A stretch of DNA of 64,000 nt from Lachnospiraceae bacterium (GCA_017416465.1 JAFQCK010000089.1:1-64000); one strand, 5' to 3'; shown: positions 10,301-19,211, counted from the first letter of the stretch. Translations and numbers: made by a program. Notes: generated by a model not told the origin, from the letters alone.

Positions 10301-13300
10301 TATACAGGTATTGGAGATAAATATACTATTAAGGATCATTTAAGAGGTACTACCGCTGGAGATTATTATAAAGTAGAGTCTGAACTTCCAAAGGAATTTA
10401 CAGCATATATTCAATCTGTATATAATGACAGATATTTACATGTAAGTTCAAATAGTAACGGTACAGAAATTAAGGCATCAAACAGTAATAGAACATTGTG
10501 GCGTTTTAAATATAATGCGGCTACAAAAGGTTATTATATTTATTTGGAAAATACCTATAATGCTTCTACACAACTTTTAATGGGAGTTTCCGGCACAAGT
10601 GATGGAACAAGAGTAAAATTACGTTCTTATGGTAATGAGAATGCAAAGAGATGGACTATAATGCAAAATCGTAGTGGATATAAATTTATTCCACAAAATA
10701 ATACTAATAGTGCATTAGATAAAGATACAGGAACCGATGATATTATGCAGATATATGGAAATTATACTTCCAACGAGGATCATTCTGCACGTCAGTTCAG
10801 AATTGAAATAGTTGATGTTAAGAATACATCTACTGCTTCAATAGGTGAATATAAAAAAGCTACAGAGTATTCAACATATAAATATTGGCTTGAAAATTTT
10901 ACATATCCATTAAGAAATAATCCAATTGAGAGTTGGAATCTTACAAGTAATCCGGATAATAACAGATGGTTCTTAAAATCAGGTTCAATGGACTATGCAA
11001 CAACAAGACTTTCAGGTAATGATTTAACTGTAAAGAGAATGAATGATTTGTTAGAGTATGTAAAAGCAGGCTATCCGGTTATGATGCCGGAAGAGATATT
11101 CTATTGTGATACTGATAGGTATATTGATTTTTCGGGAGATGAATCATATGAGGCTGCAAGTAAATGGCGCTATGTAGATGTTAATTCAAAAATGTATAAC
11201 TTTATTACAACAATTAAAAAATTAGGTTATGATTCAACTACAAATGAATACACTGGAGTTGAAAATGGTGAAAAGGTATTCGATGATGGTTATAAATATG
11301 CTAATATCATAATAGATAAAGCTAGTTATGCAAAATATGGAAGAAATCCTGAAAACTTACCAACAGAAAGTAAATTTGAAGGTGGACTGTCATATGCTAT
11401 CAAGAGAAGTGCAAGAGTTGATTTTAAGTTGATTTCATGTCCTACAGAATATAATAAAAATATTGATTCAGCTACAAATCTTGGACAGTTAATTGAACCA
11501 ACTTCGCCTGAATATAGGACATTTAAATATGAATTGCAGCTTGTTAGTAATTCTAAGAGTATGGAGTGGGTAAAAGAAAATTACAATTTTAAGGTATGTG
11601 TTGATAAATCAGGAACCGGAAGATATGAAGATATGTATGTTATGGAGATTGAACCTAGAGTTGTATTTGATATGGAAAATAATATCGTAACACTTACGGG
11701 TAACTGGCCAGGTAACATGGAAGGATTTATGCCTTGGAAGGTTGTTGCTTACAGTAAAAATAATCCTAACAGTAATTATACATATTCAGGTTTTTCAGCA
11801 TTCAGAATAACAAAATTAACAGATATTTATGTATTATGGATTGACACTCATGGTTCTAAAACTTTGACATTAGATTTTCATTCACTTGTAGATAAATATC
11901 AGAATGAGTTAAAAACAAAAGGAATTTTAGAGTATAATATTAAACTTGTTACTGTTACGGTTGATGATTATAAAAAATTGTGGAATAGTGAAAGCTCAAC
12001 AAAAGTTTATAATAAGAAAAACACTAAAATAACAGTTAATAATGTATTAAATAATTGTAGTGAATATAAAACAATTGGTATTAGTGGAAATTTAGATAAA
12101 GATGTTGAATTTAATATGCTTGTATTTGGATATTGTGATTCATATCCGGGATTAGATATTAATAATTTGGCGGCACAACATAATATGGATTATTTTATTG
12201 AGTCTGGAAAATCAATATTGTATGTACATGATAATTCATCATTCCTTACAACACTTAATTATTATACTAAGGAATCGAATGACAATACTGGTAGTATAAA
12301 AAATAGTAACGTATATATACCAAGTGATTGGAATTGGGGTAGATATAATACAGCATTTTTAAGAGATACATTAGGTCAGGATGCGTATGGTATTACATTT
12401 GATCCATCAGTATTTAATGAACAATCTGCTAATTATGATCCTGATATTGCAAATACCAGAAAGTATATTAATAGTGAGAATCAACAGGATTATCGTGGAT
12501 TTACTGAAGTATGTACTTTTATTTATGAACATAATTCAGATAATAAAGGTAAACAAGGTAATGATTTGTACACTAGTACTTTACATAGTTCATCACCAAT
12601 TTCTATAACAGATTGGCAACATACGTATACTGTGGAACAAATGAATAAAGGACAGTTGTCTGAATATCCATATGTAATTGGAAATAAGATTGATGTTAGA
12701 CAAACTCATAATCAGTATACATTGCTCAATTTGGAAGATGAAGAATTGACTGTGTGGTATACATTAGGTTATGATAGTAATAAGTCAGGTGATAAATCAT
12801 TCTTTAAATATACAAAAGGTGATGGTGCTAATAATTATTACATTTATTCGAAAAATAATATTACGTATACAGGTGCAGGACATTCAACAAATGGTGGAGA
12901 ATGTGTTATGGAACAAAAATTATTCTTTAATACGGTTATTGCTTCAATTAAAGCAGGTAACTTTGATCCTGCTATAGATTTTGCAGATGCTTCTGTTGAC
13001 TCAAGTAATAATTTCTATGTAAATCATGTTGATGATGAGAATGTAACAATTTCATTCAGAGCAACTGATTATGATGGTAGAAAAGGAGAGACAGGTTCAT
13101 TTACAGAGTCTAAGATTTATTTGGATGTTAATGGTGATAATATATATAATGGAAGTGATATCATATTATATGATTATGAGAATGGTGCTAATATATCACA
13201 GATTTATAGCACAAATACAGATACAGCCGGTAACTATATAATCATGGGAGATGAACTTAAAGGATCTAATATTATTAATACACAGAAATATCAGTTTATT

Positions 13301-13495
13301 TTAAAGAATGAATGGATTAATCAGATTAATGAAACCTTAGTTACTAGTGGAAATAGTATTTACAAGTGTCCGATTGTAATTCAAGTTACTGACTCTGGTA
13401 TAAAAGGTGATCCGGAAACAAAGACAACAGTTAGTAATAGGATTTTTATAAAACGTATTAAAAATATTGTACCTTCTATATTTGATTTAAATTAG
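7322..13495 (+). CDS. Giant exported protein with two ricin-B-type lectin domains, pilus-linked adhesin candidate
   Basis: A 2057-residue protein with a basic N-terminus and a hydrophobic segment (about 14-36), either an uncleaved anchor or a signal peptide ending near NTNA|G. Residues ~780-915 and ~1024-1166 are two ricin-B/RICIN-like trefoil domains (QRWKIV, RWTIMQ and repeated W-F strands), a fold that usually binds sugars. Residues 505-516 (DADEDGKISIEE) match a 12-residue EF-hand calcium loop, and DVNGDNIYNGSD near residue 1934 resembles a dockerin-type loop. The overall layout recalls the DUF5057 proteins of Firmicutes, but that is from memory. It is the last gene of the pilus cluster and a terminator follows. 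No LPxTG motif is present, so attachment would be through the N-terminal helix or the pilus. Confidence 0.72.
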   Translation: MAIKNYVIKNKRKSTCIFVMLMFLLTSIFVVIHTRNTNAGVYVKDEDGKYKQIFEINVLEIVAQNGQQVLGYTVKGQEPITIEKIESYDGPANLSTEDFRNATGYDVIRNTSSGKYEVKQSLLNTSFNDNILGESMSDGEIIVKAIPASELTTTDIHWADLIYINSNDSHSNLLYYYDQVMCDGAMGIEEGDIGASYNETYFTPELKKEIAVKAISSSAGIDNAGEYATEQMFLYFNSSSYIDSYYEFYIEKLEQAEYESLIAETFDETCTKVENFIVESNKNIENESYNTLYTISRKTDEYTEQDKENIRESLKTEIYGRYYDDAIDEYTLILKEYPKGILKAQIREMMSRVGGTKTLEALNSLLLYKNMVNDNVSNGNINDEILGTDEYGLTESDYEVLVSNFLMINIDNVKEELVNDYIVGLLSPDFEYTVANAEVIKTLINDINESKISSILEEVYSCISNEDNALLFAEDAEKKLSVLDANGYNPYDCQEYVDNITTIEDADEDGKISIEEFETYVSRFVNTSKNATYSADIKWKIAETLYSAVGAEEVALMYNANLINNKELLGDYTKDLSLAEDSFNNKNNMYKMLLVLRQLRYDYYKANIQSKIDSNGFYYKDGYNSETNTFIGEGVDSWNMYTFLEGTESDFNNRDKYREPNVVGSTFSKNGNEGLAGCYVQNRVYSYMGDQFFGGEAFVSYADSESANFKSKNTAGTNFALTADNVLDNPNLFVGKTKGDIIRYILEVSLLQLDSPLRVLEIQPTASVSALSDSDDSGLYDEFTATIKTCYNNWYLYADNNNTSITASSSKKSTWHFKKNSDGTYIIYHNDTGKAIDISGASTANGSDVLIWNYHGNNNQRWKIVKKGSGYSFISALSDSCALDQDLNNLSNMQIYTTSNNVAQQFVFEDVNVISSSGEGKQRLLEYIGIDIARADLVQVTTMSVKEFNTRNEDLISNYDLIYFGIDSGYQVVNDYGGVIRTKYNDEEMTGLVYTGIGDKYTIKDHLRGTTAGDYYKVESELPKEFTAYIQSVYNDRYLHVSSNSNGTEIKASNSNRTLWRFKYNAATKGYYIYLENTYNASTQLLMGVSGTSDGTRVKLRSYGNENAKRWTIMQNRSGYKFIPQNNTNSALDKDTGTDDIMQIYGNYTSNEDHSARQFRIEIVDVKNTSTASIGEYKKATEYSTYKYWLENFTYPLRNNPIESWNLTSNPDNNRWFLKSGSMDYATTRLSGNDLTVKRMNDLLEYVKAGYPVMMPEEIFYCDTDRYIDFSGDESYEAASKWRYVDVNSKMYNFITTIKKLGYDSTTNEYTGVENGEKVFDDGYKYANIIIDKASYAKYGRNPENLPTESKFEGGLSYAIKRSARVDFKLISCPTEYNKNIDSATNLGQLIEPTSPEYRTFKYELQLVSNSKSMEWVKENYNFKVCVDKSGTGRYEDMYVMEIEPRVVFDMENNIVTLTGNWPGNMEGFMPWKVVAYSKNNPNSNYTYSGFSAFRITKLTDIYVLWIDTHGSKTLTLDFHSLVDKYQNELKTKGILEYNIKLVTVTVDDYKKLWNSESSTKVYNKKNTKITVNNVLNNCSEYKTIGISGNLDKDVEFNMLVFGYCDSYPGLDINNLAAQHNMDYFIESGKSILYVHDNSSFLTTLNYYTKESNDNTGSIKNSNVYIPSDWNWGRYNTAFLRDTLGQDAYGITFDPSVFNEQSANYDPDIANTRKYINSENQQDYRGFTEVCTFIYEHNSDNKGKQGNDLYTSTLHSSSPISITDWQHTYTVEQMNKGQLSEYPYVIGNKIDVRQTHNQYTLLNLEDEELTVWYTLGYDSNKSGDKSFFKYTKGDGANNYYIYSKNNITYTGAGHSTNGGECVMEQKLFFNTVIASIKAGNFDPAIDFADASVDSSNNFYVNHVDDENVTISFRATDYDGRKGETGSFTESKIYLDVNGDNIYNGSDIILYDYENGANISQIYSTNTDTAGNYIIMGDELKGSNIINTQKYQFILKNEWINQINETLVTSGNSIYKCPIVIQVTDSGIKGDPETKTTVSNRIFIKRIKNIVPSIFDLN

Positions 13496-13506
13496 AAGTT
13501 TTTAAA

Positions 13507-13556
13507 GGGGCTGTCGCTTTAAAGAAAAATTCTTGAAGCGTCAGCTTCTTTTTATT
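13507..13556 (+). terminator. Terminator after the pilus cluster
   Basis: An imperfect 16-base inverted repeat (GGGGCTGTCGCTTTAA against TTGAAGCGTCAGCTTC) is followed by TTTTTATT. This is a plausible intrinsic terminator separating the pilus operon from yifB. Confidence 0.7.
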
Positions 13557-13630
13557 GTTGATTTAGATGTATTATGATGGTGATCTGAGGAAAATTTGAA
13601 TTATAATAAAAAACGGCATATAAAAAGATG

Positions 13631-13659
13631 TTGACAAATAACAAGAAGTGAAGTATCAT
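13631..13659 (+). promoter_or_regulatory. Sigma-A-type promoter for yifB-dprA-topA-codY
   Basis: TTGACA (13631-13636) and TATCAT (13654-13659) are separated by exactly 17 bases, with the yifB SD about 25 bases downstream. Perfect -35 and five of six -10 bases make this a strong candidate. Confidence 0.65.
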
Positions 13660-13695
13660 ATTATAGAATGAGATATACAATAAGGAGGGAATGTT

Positions 13696-15216
13696 ATTTA
13701 TTGTAGTATAAATAGTGCAGGTATTTGGGGAATGGAACCCTATTTAATCAAAGTTGAGGCTGATATTTCAGGAGGTATGCCATACTTTAATATGGTGGGC
13801 TTACTTGCTTCAGAGGTAAGAGAAGCTAAAGAAAGAGTAAGGACTTCACTTAAGAATTCAGGAATAAATATTCCACTTGGTAGAATTACAATTAATTTAT
13901 CACCGGCAGATATAAGAAAAGAAGGTACAGGATTTGATTTGCCAATTGCAATTTCATTAATGTGTATAATGGAACTTGTTGACTATAATCTTTTGAAAAA
14001 TTTTCTGATAATTGGTGAATTAGGATTAGATGGAGAAATCAAGCCTGTAAGAGGAATTTTACCTATTGTTAATATGGCAAGAAAAAGTGGTATTAAGAAG
14101 ATAATTATTTCTAAACGTAATCTAAGAGAGGCTGTTATATTTGATGATTTAGAGATAATACCACTTAGTTATCTAAATGAGATATTATCAGTTGATAATT
14201 TGTTGGATTTAATTATTAAGTCTGATGAATATAAAGATGATTTTAATTGTAAAATTAATAATGGCTGTGATAGAGATAAAAATTATTCGGAAATCATAGG
14301 TCAAGAATCTGCTAAGAGGGCAATTACTATTGCCGTAGCAGGTTGGCATAATATGCTTATGATAGGTGCACCGGGAGTTGGAAAGTCTATGCTTGCTTCC
14401 AGAATACCATCTATTATGCCAAGATTGTCAATGGATGAGAGAATAGAGATTACAGAGATACATAGTATATGTGGATTGTTAGAAGAAGGAAGACTGGTTA
14501 GTATGCGTCCATTTTCAGCACCACATCATACTGTAACTGGAAGTGCATTAATTGGTGGTGGTAAACATCCTAAGCCAGGGGAGATTACTATTGCTCATAA
14601 GGGGGTATTATTTTTAGATGAGTTTCCGGAATTTAATCAATATGTAATTAATATGTTAAGGCAACCTTTAGAGGAAAAAGTTGTAAAGATTAATAGAAAT
14701 TGTGGTTCTTTTGTATTTCCGGCAGACTGCCTTATGGTTGCTGCTATGAATCCGTGCAGATGCGGTTATTATCCTGATAGGAATAAATGTAACTGTACGG
14801 TAAATGAAGTAAAAAAATATTTATCAAGGATTAATGGTCCAATACTTGATAGAATAGATATAAGTATTGAAGTGTCAAGGACAGAATTTAGTGATTTCAG
14901 TAAAGATAAACCGAATACTTCATCAGAAGATATGTGGGGAATTGTTAATAAAGTTTTAGACATTCAGAAAAAAAGACAGGGAGGAAAATATAACAGTAAA
15001 TTAAATGCTAGTGAAATTAGAAAATATTGTGAATTGGATAAAGAGTCAGCAGATTTTATGAAATCAGCATATGAGAAATTAGGTTTAAGTATCAGAGGAT
15101 ATTATAAGATTGTTAAGGTGGCTAGAACTATAGCTGATATTGAAGAATCTGATAATATTAATGTTAATCATTTGATGGAGGCATTGGCATATCGAATGAG
15201 TGATAAATATGTGTAA
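13696..15216 (+). CDS. comM: YifB/ComM family Mg-chelatase-like AAA+ ATPase, probable ATT start
   Basis: Walker A is GAPGVGKSM, Walker B VLFLDEF, with the family motif SAPHHTVTGSALIGGG and cysteines in PCRCGYYPDRNKCNC. An N-terminal Lon-S5-like domain precedes the ATPase. In Gram-negative bacteria ComM is a helicase that promotes branch migration of transformed DNA. The first in-frame ATG (13732) lacks a good SD and would cut off the conserved N-terminus. Reading upstream gives YCSINSAGIWGMEPYLIKVE, matching the usual start of the family, and AGGAGG lies seven bases before an ATT codon at 13696. I take ATT as the start (506 residues). The alternative is a small sequence error. Its neighbour dprA supports a role in DNA uptake or recombination. 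Confidence 0.85.
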   Translation: MYCSINSAGIWGMEPYLIKVEADISGGMPYFNMVGLLASEVREAKERVRTSLKNSGINIPLGRITINLSPADIRKEGTGFDLPIAISLMCIMELVDYNLLKNFLIIGELGLDGEIKPVRGILPIVNMARKSGIKKIIISKRNLREAVIFDDLEIIPLSYLNEILSVDNLLDLIIKSDEYKDDFNCKINNGCDRDKNYSEIIGQESAKRAITIAVAGWHNMLMIGAPGVGKSMLASRIPSIMPRLSMDERIEITEIHSICGLLEEGRLVSMRPFSAPHHTVTGSALIGGGKHPKPGEITIAHKGVLFLDEFPEFNQYVINMLRQPLEEKVVKINRNCGSFVFPADCLMVAAMNPCRCGYYPDRNKCNCTVNEVKKYLSRINGPILDRIDISIEVSRTEFSDFSKDKPNTSSEDMWGIVNKVLDIQKKRQGGKYNSKLNASEIRKYCELDKESADFMKSAYEKLGLSIRGYYKIVKVARTIADIEESDNINVNHLMEALAYRMSDKYV

Positions 15217-15250
15217 GAAAATATTTATTTGGAAAGGATAAAGGGAGAAT

Positions 15251-15532
15251 TTGAATAATGAGTTATATTGGTTATGGTTATGTAATATTGAAGGATTGCG
15301 GAATGGTAATATTAGGAAGTTGTTAAACATTATTGACACTCCTAAAAGATTATATGAATTATCGTCAAATGAATTGAAAGATCTATGTGAAGAATTACAT
15401 ATAGATAAAAAAGTATGTAATAACATTATATATAGTAGAGATTTTGAAAAAATATCTAATTTAGCAAAAAAATTGGATAAAAAAGGAATACTTTTTTTAG
15501 TAGAGAACATATATATTTTCCAGATAAAATAA
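15251..15532 (+). CDS. dprA: DprA N-terminal fragment (first frame of split dprA)
   Basis: Starts at TTG after AAGGGAG and encodes the SAM/HhH-like N-terminal part of DprA (YWLWLCNIEGLRNGNIRKLL, ending ...KKLDKKGILF). After residue 83 the frame leaves the family sequence (LVENIYIFQIK) and stops at 15532, while the -1 frame continues correctly with SREHIYFPDKIKNLE. The switch point is the heptamer T TTT TTA. Either the gene is inactivated by loss of one T, or full-length protein (about 365 residues) is made by ribosomal or transcriptional slippage. Start codon and N-terminus are otherwise normal. Confidence 0.75.
   Translation: MNNELYWLWLCNIEGLRNGNIRKLLNIIDTPKRLYELSSNELKDLCEELHIDKKVCNNIIYSRDFEKISNLAKKLDKKGILFLVENIYIFQIK
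15493..15499 (+). other. Candidate -1 slippery heptamer in dprA (U UUU UUA)
   Basis: The dprA frame reads CTT TTT TTA here, so TTTTTTA is in the X XXY YYZ register required for tandem -1 slippage. This is the same heptamer used by HIV-1 gag-pol. Slipping yields exactly the frame of the second half of dprA. I see no strong downstream stem and no SD at the usual stimulatory distance upstream. A run of seven T is also a typical place for a one-base deletion. Confidence 0.45.
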
Positions 15533-15537
15533 AAAAT

Positions 15538-16347
15538 TTGGAGGATTGTCCATATGGAATATATTTTAGAGGTGATGTTTTAGAATTAAATAAACCGACT
15601 GTTGCTGTTGTTGGAGCTAGAAATTGTTCTAATTATGGAATGGAATTATCATATAAGATAGGATTTGAGCTATCAGCTAATGGAATTAATGTAATAAGCG
15701 GTTTAGCAAGAGGAATAGACAGTCAGTCGCATAAGGGAGCAATAGATGCTAGTGGTGTAACGTATGCTGTAATGGGATGTGGCGTAGACATATGCTATCC
15801 AAAAGATAATATAAGCTTATATGAAGATATAAAAAAGAATGGGGGGATTATATCAGATTATCCTTGTGGAACCAAACCATTTGCCTGGCAATTTCCTTTG
15901 CGAAACAGGTTGATAAGTGGGTTAGCGGACAAGATAATTATTATTGAAGCAAAAGAGAGAAGTGGTTCACTTATTACTGTAGAGTATGCACTTGAACAGG
16001 GAAAAGATGTTTATGCAGTTCCGGGAAGAATAGAAGATGCTTTGAGTAAAGGAACTAACAGGTTAATTAAAGAGGGTGCAGGTCTAATATATTCCATTGA
16101 AACTTTAATAGAAGATTTAGAGTTAGAAGTGAAAACTAATACTAAAATTTTAAAAAATAAAAATATTGTACTTGAAAAAGAATTAGAAACGTTGTATAGT
16201 TGTCTAGATTTGTTCCCAAAGAATGTTGAACAATTAATGAGTGAGACGGGAAAAAATTCTGTAGAGATACTTAGAGACTTAATTAAACTTGAGATGATGG
16301 GATTAGTTGTAGAACCATCAAAGAATTATTATTCTAAGAAGATATAA
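15538..16347 (+). CDS. dprA: DprA Rossmann and winged-helix part (second frame of split dprA)
   Basis: Contains the complete Rossmann-like DNA_processg_A domain: TVAVVGARNCSNYG, VISGLARGIDSQSHKGA, FPLRNRLISGLAD, SGSLITVEYALEQGKDVYAVPG. A DprA-type winged helix follows at the C-terminus (LFPKNVEQLMSETGKNSVEIL). DprA loads RecA on incoming single-stranded DNA. The frame is open from about 15490, and residues SREHIYFPDKIKNLE upstream of the TTG at 15538 are still DprA-like, showing this is the -1 continuation of the 15251 frame rather than an independent gene. Followed by topA 18 bases downstream, as in B. subtilis. Confidence 0.85.
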   Translation: MEDCPYGIYFRGDVLELNKPTVAVVGARNCSNYGMELSYKIGFELSANGINVISGLARGIDSQSHKGAIDASGVTYAVMGCGVDICYPKDNISLYEDIKKNGGIISDYPCGTKPFAWQFPLRNRLISGLADKIIIIEAKERSGSLITVEYALEQGKDVYAVPGRIEDALSKGTNRLIKEGAGLIYSIETLIEDLELEVKTNTKILKNKNIVLEKELETLYSCLDLFPKNVEQLMSETGKNSVEILRDLIKLEMMGLVVEPSKNYYSKKI

Positions 16348-16365
16348 AAGAGAGGTACAATTATT

Positions 16366-18450
16366 ATGCCAAAGTATTTAGTTATAGTGGAATCACCGGC
16401 TAAAGTAAAAACTATTAAAAAGTTTTTAGGCGCGAATTATACTGTTGTTGCTTCGAATGGTCATGTTCGTGATTTACCAAAGAGTACAATGGGAATTACT
16501 CCGGAGAATGATTATGAACCTAAATATATAACCATAAGAGGTAAAGGTGAAAAATTAGCAGAACTTCGTAAGGAAGCAAAAAAAGCTGATAAAGTATATT
16601 TGGCAACTGACCCTGACCGCGAAGGAGAAGCTATTTCATGGCATCTTGCTACAGCACTTAAGTTGGATGAAAAGAAGATGAGAAGGATTACTTTTAATGA
16701 GATTACCAAGAGTGCAGTTAAATCATCTTTAAAAGAACCAAGAGAGATAGATATGAATCTTGTAGATGCTCAGCAGACAAGACGTATATTAGATAGAATG
16801 GTAGGATATTCAATTAGTCCGCTTTTATGGCAGAAAGTAAAGAGAGGACTTAGTGCAGGAAGAGTCCAATCAGTGGCATTAAGAATAATCTGTGATAGGG
16901 AAGAAGAGATTAATGCATTTATTCCTGAAGAGTATTGGTCATTGGAAGTCAGTCTTTTGCCAAAAGGTAATAAGAAACCTATAATAGCTAAATTCTACGG
17001 ATTAAAAGATAAAAAACTAGAGATAAAGAATAAAGAAGAGATGGAAAAGATACTTTCTGATATTGATGGAAAAGACTATACTATCTCTGATATAAAAAAG
17101 GGTGAGAGAGTTAAAAAATCACCATTACCATTTACAACCAGTACACTACAACAGGAAGCTTCAAAACTTTTGAATTTTTCAACACAAAAGACTATGAGGG
17201 TTGCTCAGCAATTATATGAAGGTGTTGATATAAAAGGGTATGGTACTATCGGTTTGATTTCTTATTTGCGTACTGATTCAACAAGAATTTCAGATGAAGC
17301 TGATAAGATGGCAAGAGATTATATTGGTTTGAATTATGGAGATAGATATCTTTCAGTAGTAGAAGATAAAAAGAAAACTAACAATAAGATTCAGGATGCT
17401 CACGAAGCAATCAGACCTACTAATATTGAACTTACTCCTGCAAAGATAAAAGAAGATTTATCAAGGGAGCAGTTTAGATTATATCAATTGATATGGAAGA
17501 GATTTACAGCTAGCAGAATGAGTAATGCTGTATATGAAACAACGTCTGTTAAGGTTGATGTCGGAGAATATAGGTTTACATCGGCAACATCGAGAATTGC
17601 ATTTGATGGGTTTATGTCTGTTTATGTGGATTCTGATGAGGAAAAAGAAGACAAATCTACTAATACACTTATAAATAATCTTGGCTTAGATACAAAGCTT
17701 GAGTATGTGGATAAGGAAGCAAAACAACATTTTACCCAGCCACAGCCACATTATACGGAAGCATCTTTAGTTAAAGCTTTAGAAGAATTAGGAATTGGAA
17801 GACCAAGTACTTATGCACCAACTATTTCGACTATTATTGCAAGAAGATATATAGTTAAAGAAAATAAAAACTTGTATGTAACAGAGTTAGGAGAGATAGT
17901 TAACGAGATAATGAAGACGGCTTTTCCTGTAATAGTAGATTCTAATTTTACTGCAACTATGGAGTCTTTATTAGATAGTATTGAGATGGGAAGTGTTCAG
18001 TGGAAGACGGTTGTAAGAAACTTTTATCCGGATTTAGATGAAGCGGTTAAGAATGCAGATACAGCTTTAGAAAAGATTAAGATAGAAGATGAAGTAACTG
18101 ATGTAATATGTGAAGAATGTGGAAAGAATATGGTAATTAAATACGGTCCACATGGTAAATTTTTAGCATGTCCCGGATTTCCTGATTGTAGAAATACTAA
18201 ACCATATTTTGAAAAAACAGGAATCGTATGCCCTAAATGTAATGCGGATTTAGTAATAAAGAAGACAAAAAAAGGAAGAAGATATTTTGGGTGTGTTAAT
18301 AATCCGGAATGTGATTTTATGTCTTGGTTAAAACCACTGGAGAAAAAATGTCCTGAATGTGGTGAATATATGGTACAGAAGGGAAATAAGGCAGTGTGTT
18401 CTAATGAGCACTGTGCCTACTTTGAACAACTTGAAAAAAAGGATAATTAA
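16366..18450 (+). CDS. topA: DNA topoisomerase I (type IA)
   Basis: A full-length 694-residue enzyme relaxing negative supercoils. The Toprim domain has YLVIVESPAKVKTI and DPDREGEAISWHL. The catalytic tyrosine is Tyr300 in GLISYLRTDSTRIS. Three C-terminal zinc ribbons are present (CEECGKNMV...CPGFPDC, CPKCNADLV...CVNNPEC, CPECGEYM...CSNEHC). SD AGAGAGG precedes the ATG. It lies between dprA and codY, the conserved Firmicute order. Confidence 0.98.
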   Translation: MPKYLVIVESPAKVKTIKKFLGANYTVVASNGHVRDLPKSTMGITPENDYEPKYITIRGKGEKLAELRKEAKKADKVYLATDPDREGEAISWHLATALKLDEKKMRRITFNEITKSAVKSSLKEPREIDMNLVDAQQTRRILDRMVGYSISPLLWQKVKRGLSAGRVQSVALRIICDREEEINAFIPEEYWSLEVSLLPKGNKKPIIAKFYGLKDKKLEIKNKEEMEKILSDIDGKDYTISDIKKGERVKKSPLPFTTSTLQQEASKLLNFSTQKTMRVAQQLYEGVDIKGYGTIGLISYLRTDSTRISDEADKMARDYIGLNYGDRYLSVVEDKKKTNNKIQDAHEAIRPTNIELTPAKIKEDLSREQFRLYQLIWKRFTASRMSNAVYETTSVKVDVGEYRFTSATSRIAFDGFMSVYVDSDEEKEDKSTNTLINNLGLDTKLEYVDKEAKQHFTQPQPHYTEASLVKALEELGIGRPSTYAPTISTIIARRYIVKENKNLYVTELGEIVNEIMKTAFPVIVDSNFTATMESLLDSIEMGSVQWKTVVRNFYPDLDEAVKNADTALEKIKIEDEVTDVICEECGKNMVIKYGPHGKFLACPGFPDCRNTKPYFEKTGIVCPKCNADLVIKKTKKGRRYFGCVNNPECDFMSWLKPLEKKCPECGEYMVQKGNKAVCSNEHCAYFEQLEKKDN

Positions 18451-18452
18451 GA

Positions 18453-19211
18453 ATGAGTATTAGGTTGTTAGATAAAACCAGAAAAATTAATAAATTACTT
18501 CATAATAATACTTCAAGTGTCTTTGTTTTTAGTGATGTATGTGAAGTTTTATCTGAAGTATTAGAGTCTAATGTTTTAGTTATTAGTAAATCAGGGAAGG
18601 TTTTAGGGATAAATAATTCTAAAAAGATTCCTATGATAAAAGGATATTTAAAAGAATCTATTGGAGAGTATATTGAAAAAGATTTAAACGATAGATTGTT
18701 GTCAATTTTATCAACAAATGAAAATGTTAATTTGGTTAATTTGGGTTTTGAAAGAAATGAAGTAAATTCATACAGTGCAATAATTACGCCGATAGATATA
18801 GCGGGAGAACGTTTGGGAACTTTATTTGTATACAGACAGAATAAGGCATATGAAATAGAAGATATCATTTTGACGGAATATGGTAATAATGTAGTCGGAC
18901 TTGAAATGATTCGTTCTGTATGTGAAGAGAAAGATACTGTATCAAGAAATAAGAATACCTTGGAAGGTGCTATTAATTCTTTATCGGAATCTGAAAAGAA
19001 AGCTATCGGGATTCTTTTTAATGAGTTGATAGGGGATGAAGGTATAGTAGTAACAAGCAGGATTGCACAAAAGTCAAATATAACCAGAAGTGTAATTGTT
19101 AATGCTATAAGAAAATTAGAAGGAGCGGGTATTCTTGAGACTAAGTCTTATGGTATGAAAGGGACATATATTAAGATTAATAATTCGTATACGAGAACTG
19201 ACTTTTTGTGA
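18453..19211 (+). CDS. codY: GTP- and branched-chain-amino-acid-sensing global repressor CodY
   Basis: At 252 residues it is close to B. subtilis CodY. An N-terminal GAF domain (about 1-155) and a C-terminal winged helix (SRIAQKSNITRSVIVNAIRK, in the canonical CodY HTH) are present, followed by the conserved tail TKSYGMKGTYIKI. The family represses nutrient-uptake, motility and biosynthesis genes when branched-chain amino acids and GTP are plentiful. It starts two bases after the topA stop, so the two are co-transcribed. It sits immediately upstream of the flagellar promoter, although I found no convincing CodY box there. Confidence 0.97.
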   Translation: MSIRLLDKTRKINKLLHNNTSSVFVFSDVCEVLSEVLESNVLVISKSGKVLGINNSKKIPMIKGYLKESIGEYIEKDLNDRLLSILSTNENVNLVNLGFERNEVNSYSAIITPIDIAGERLGTLFVYRQNKAYEIEDIILTEYGNNVVGLEMIRSVCEEKDTVSRNKNTLEGAINSLSESEKKAIGILFNELIGDEGIVVTSRIAQKSNITRSVIVNAIRKLEGAGILETKSYGMKGTYIKINNSYTRTDFL

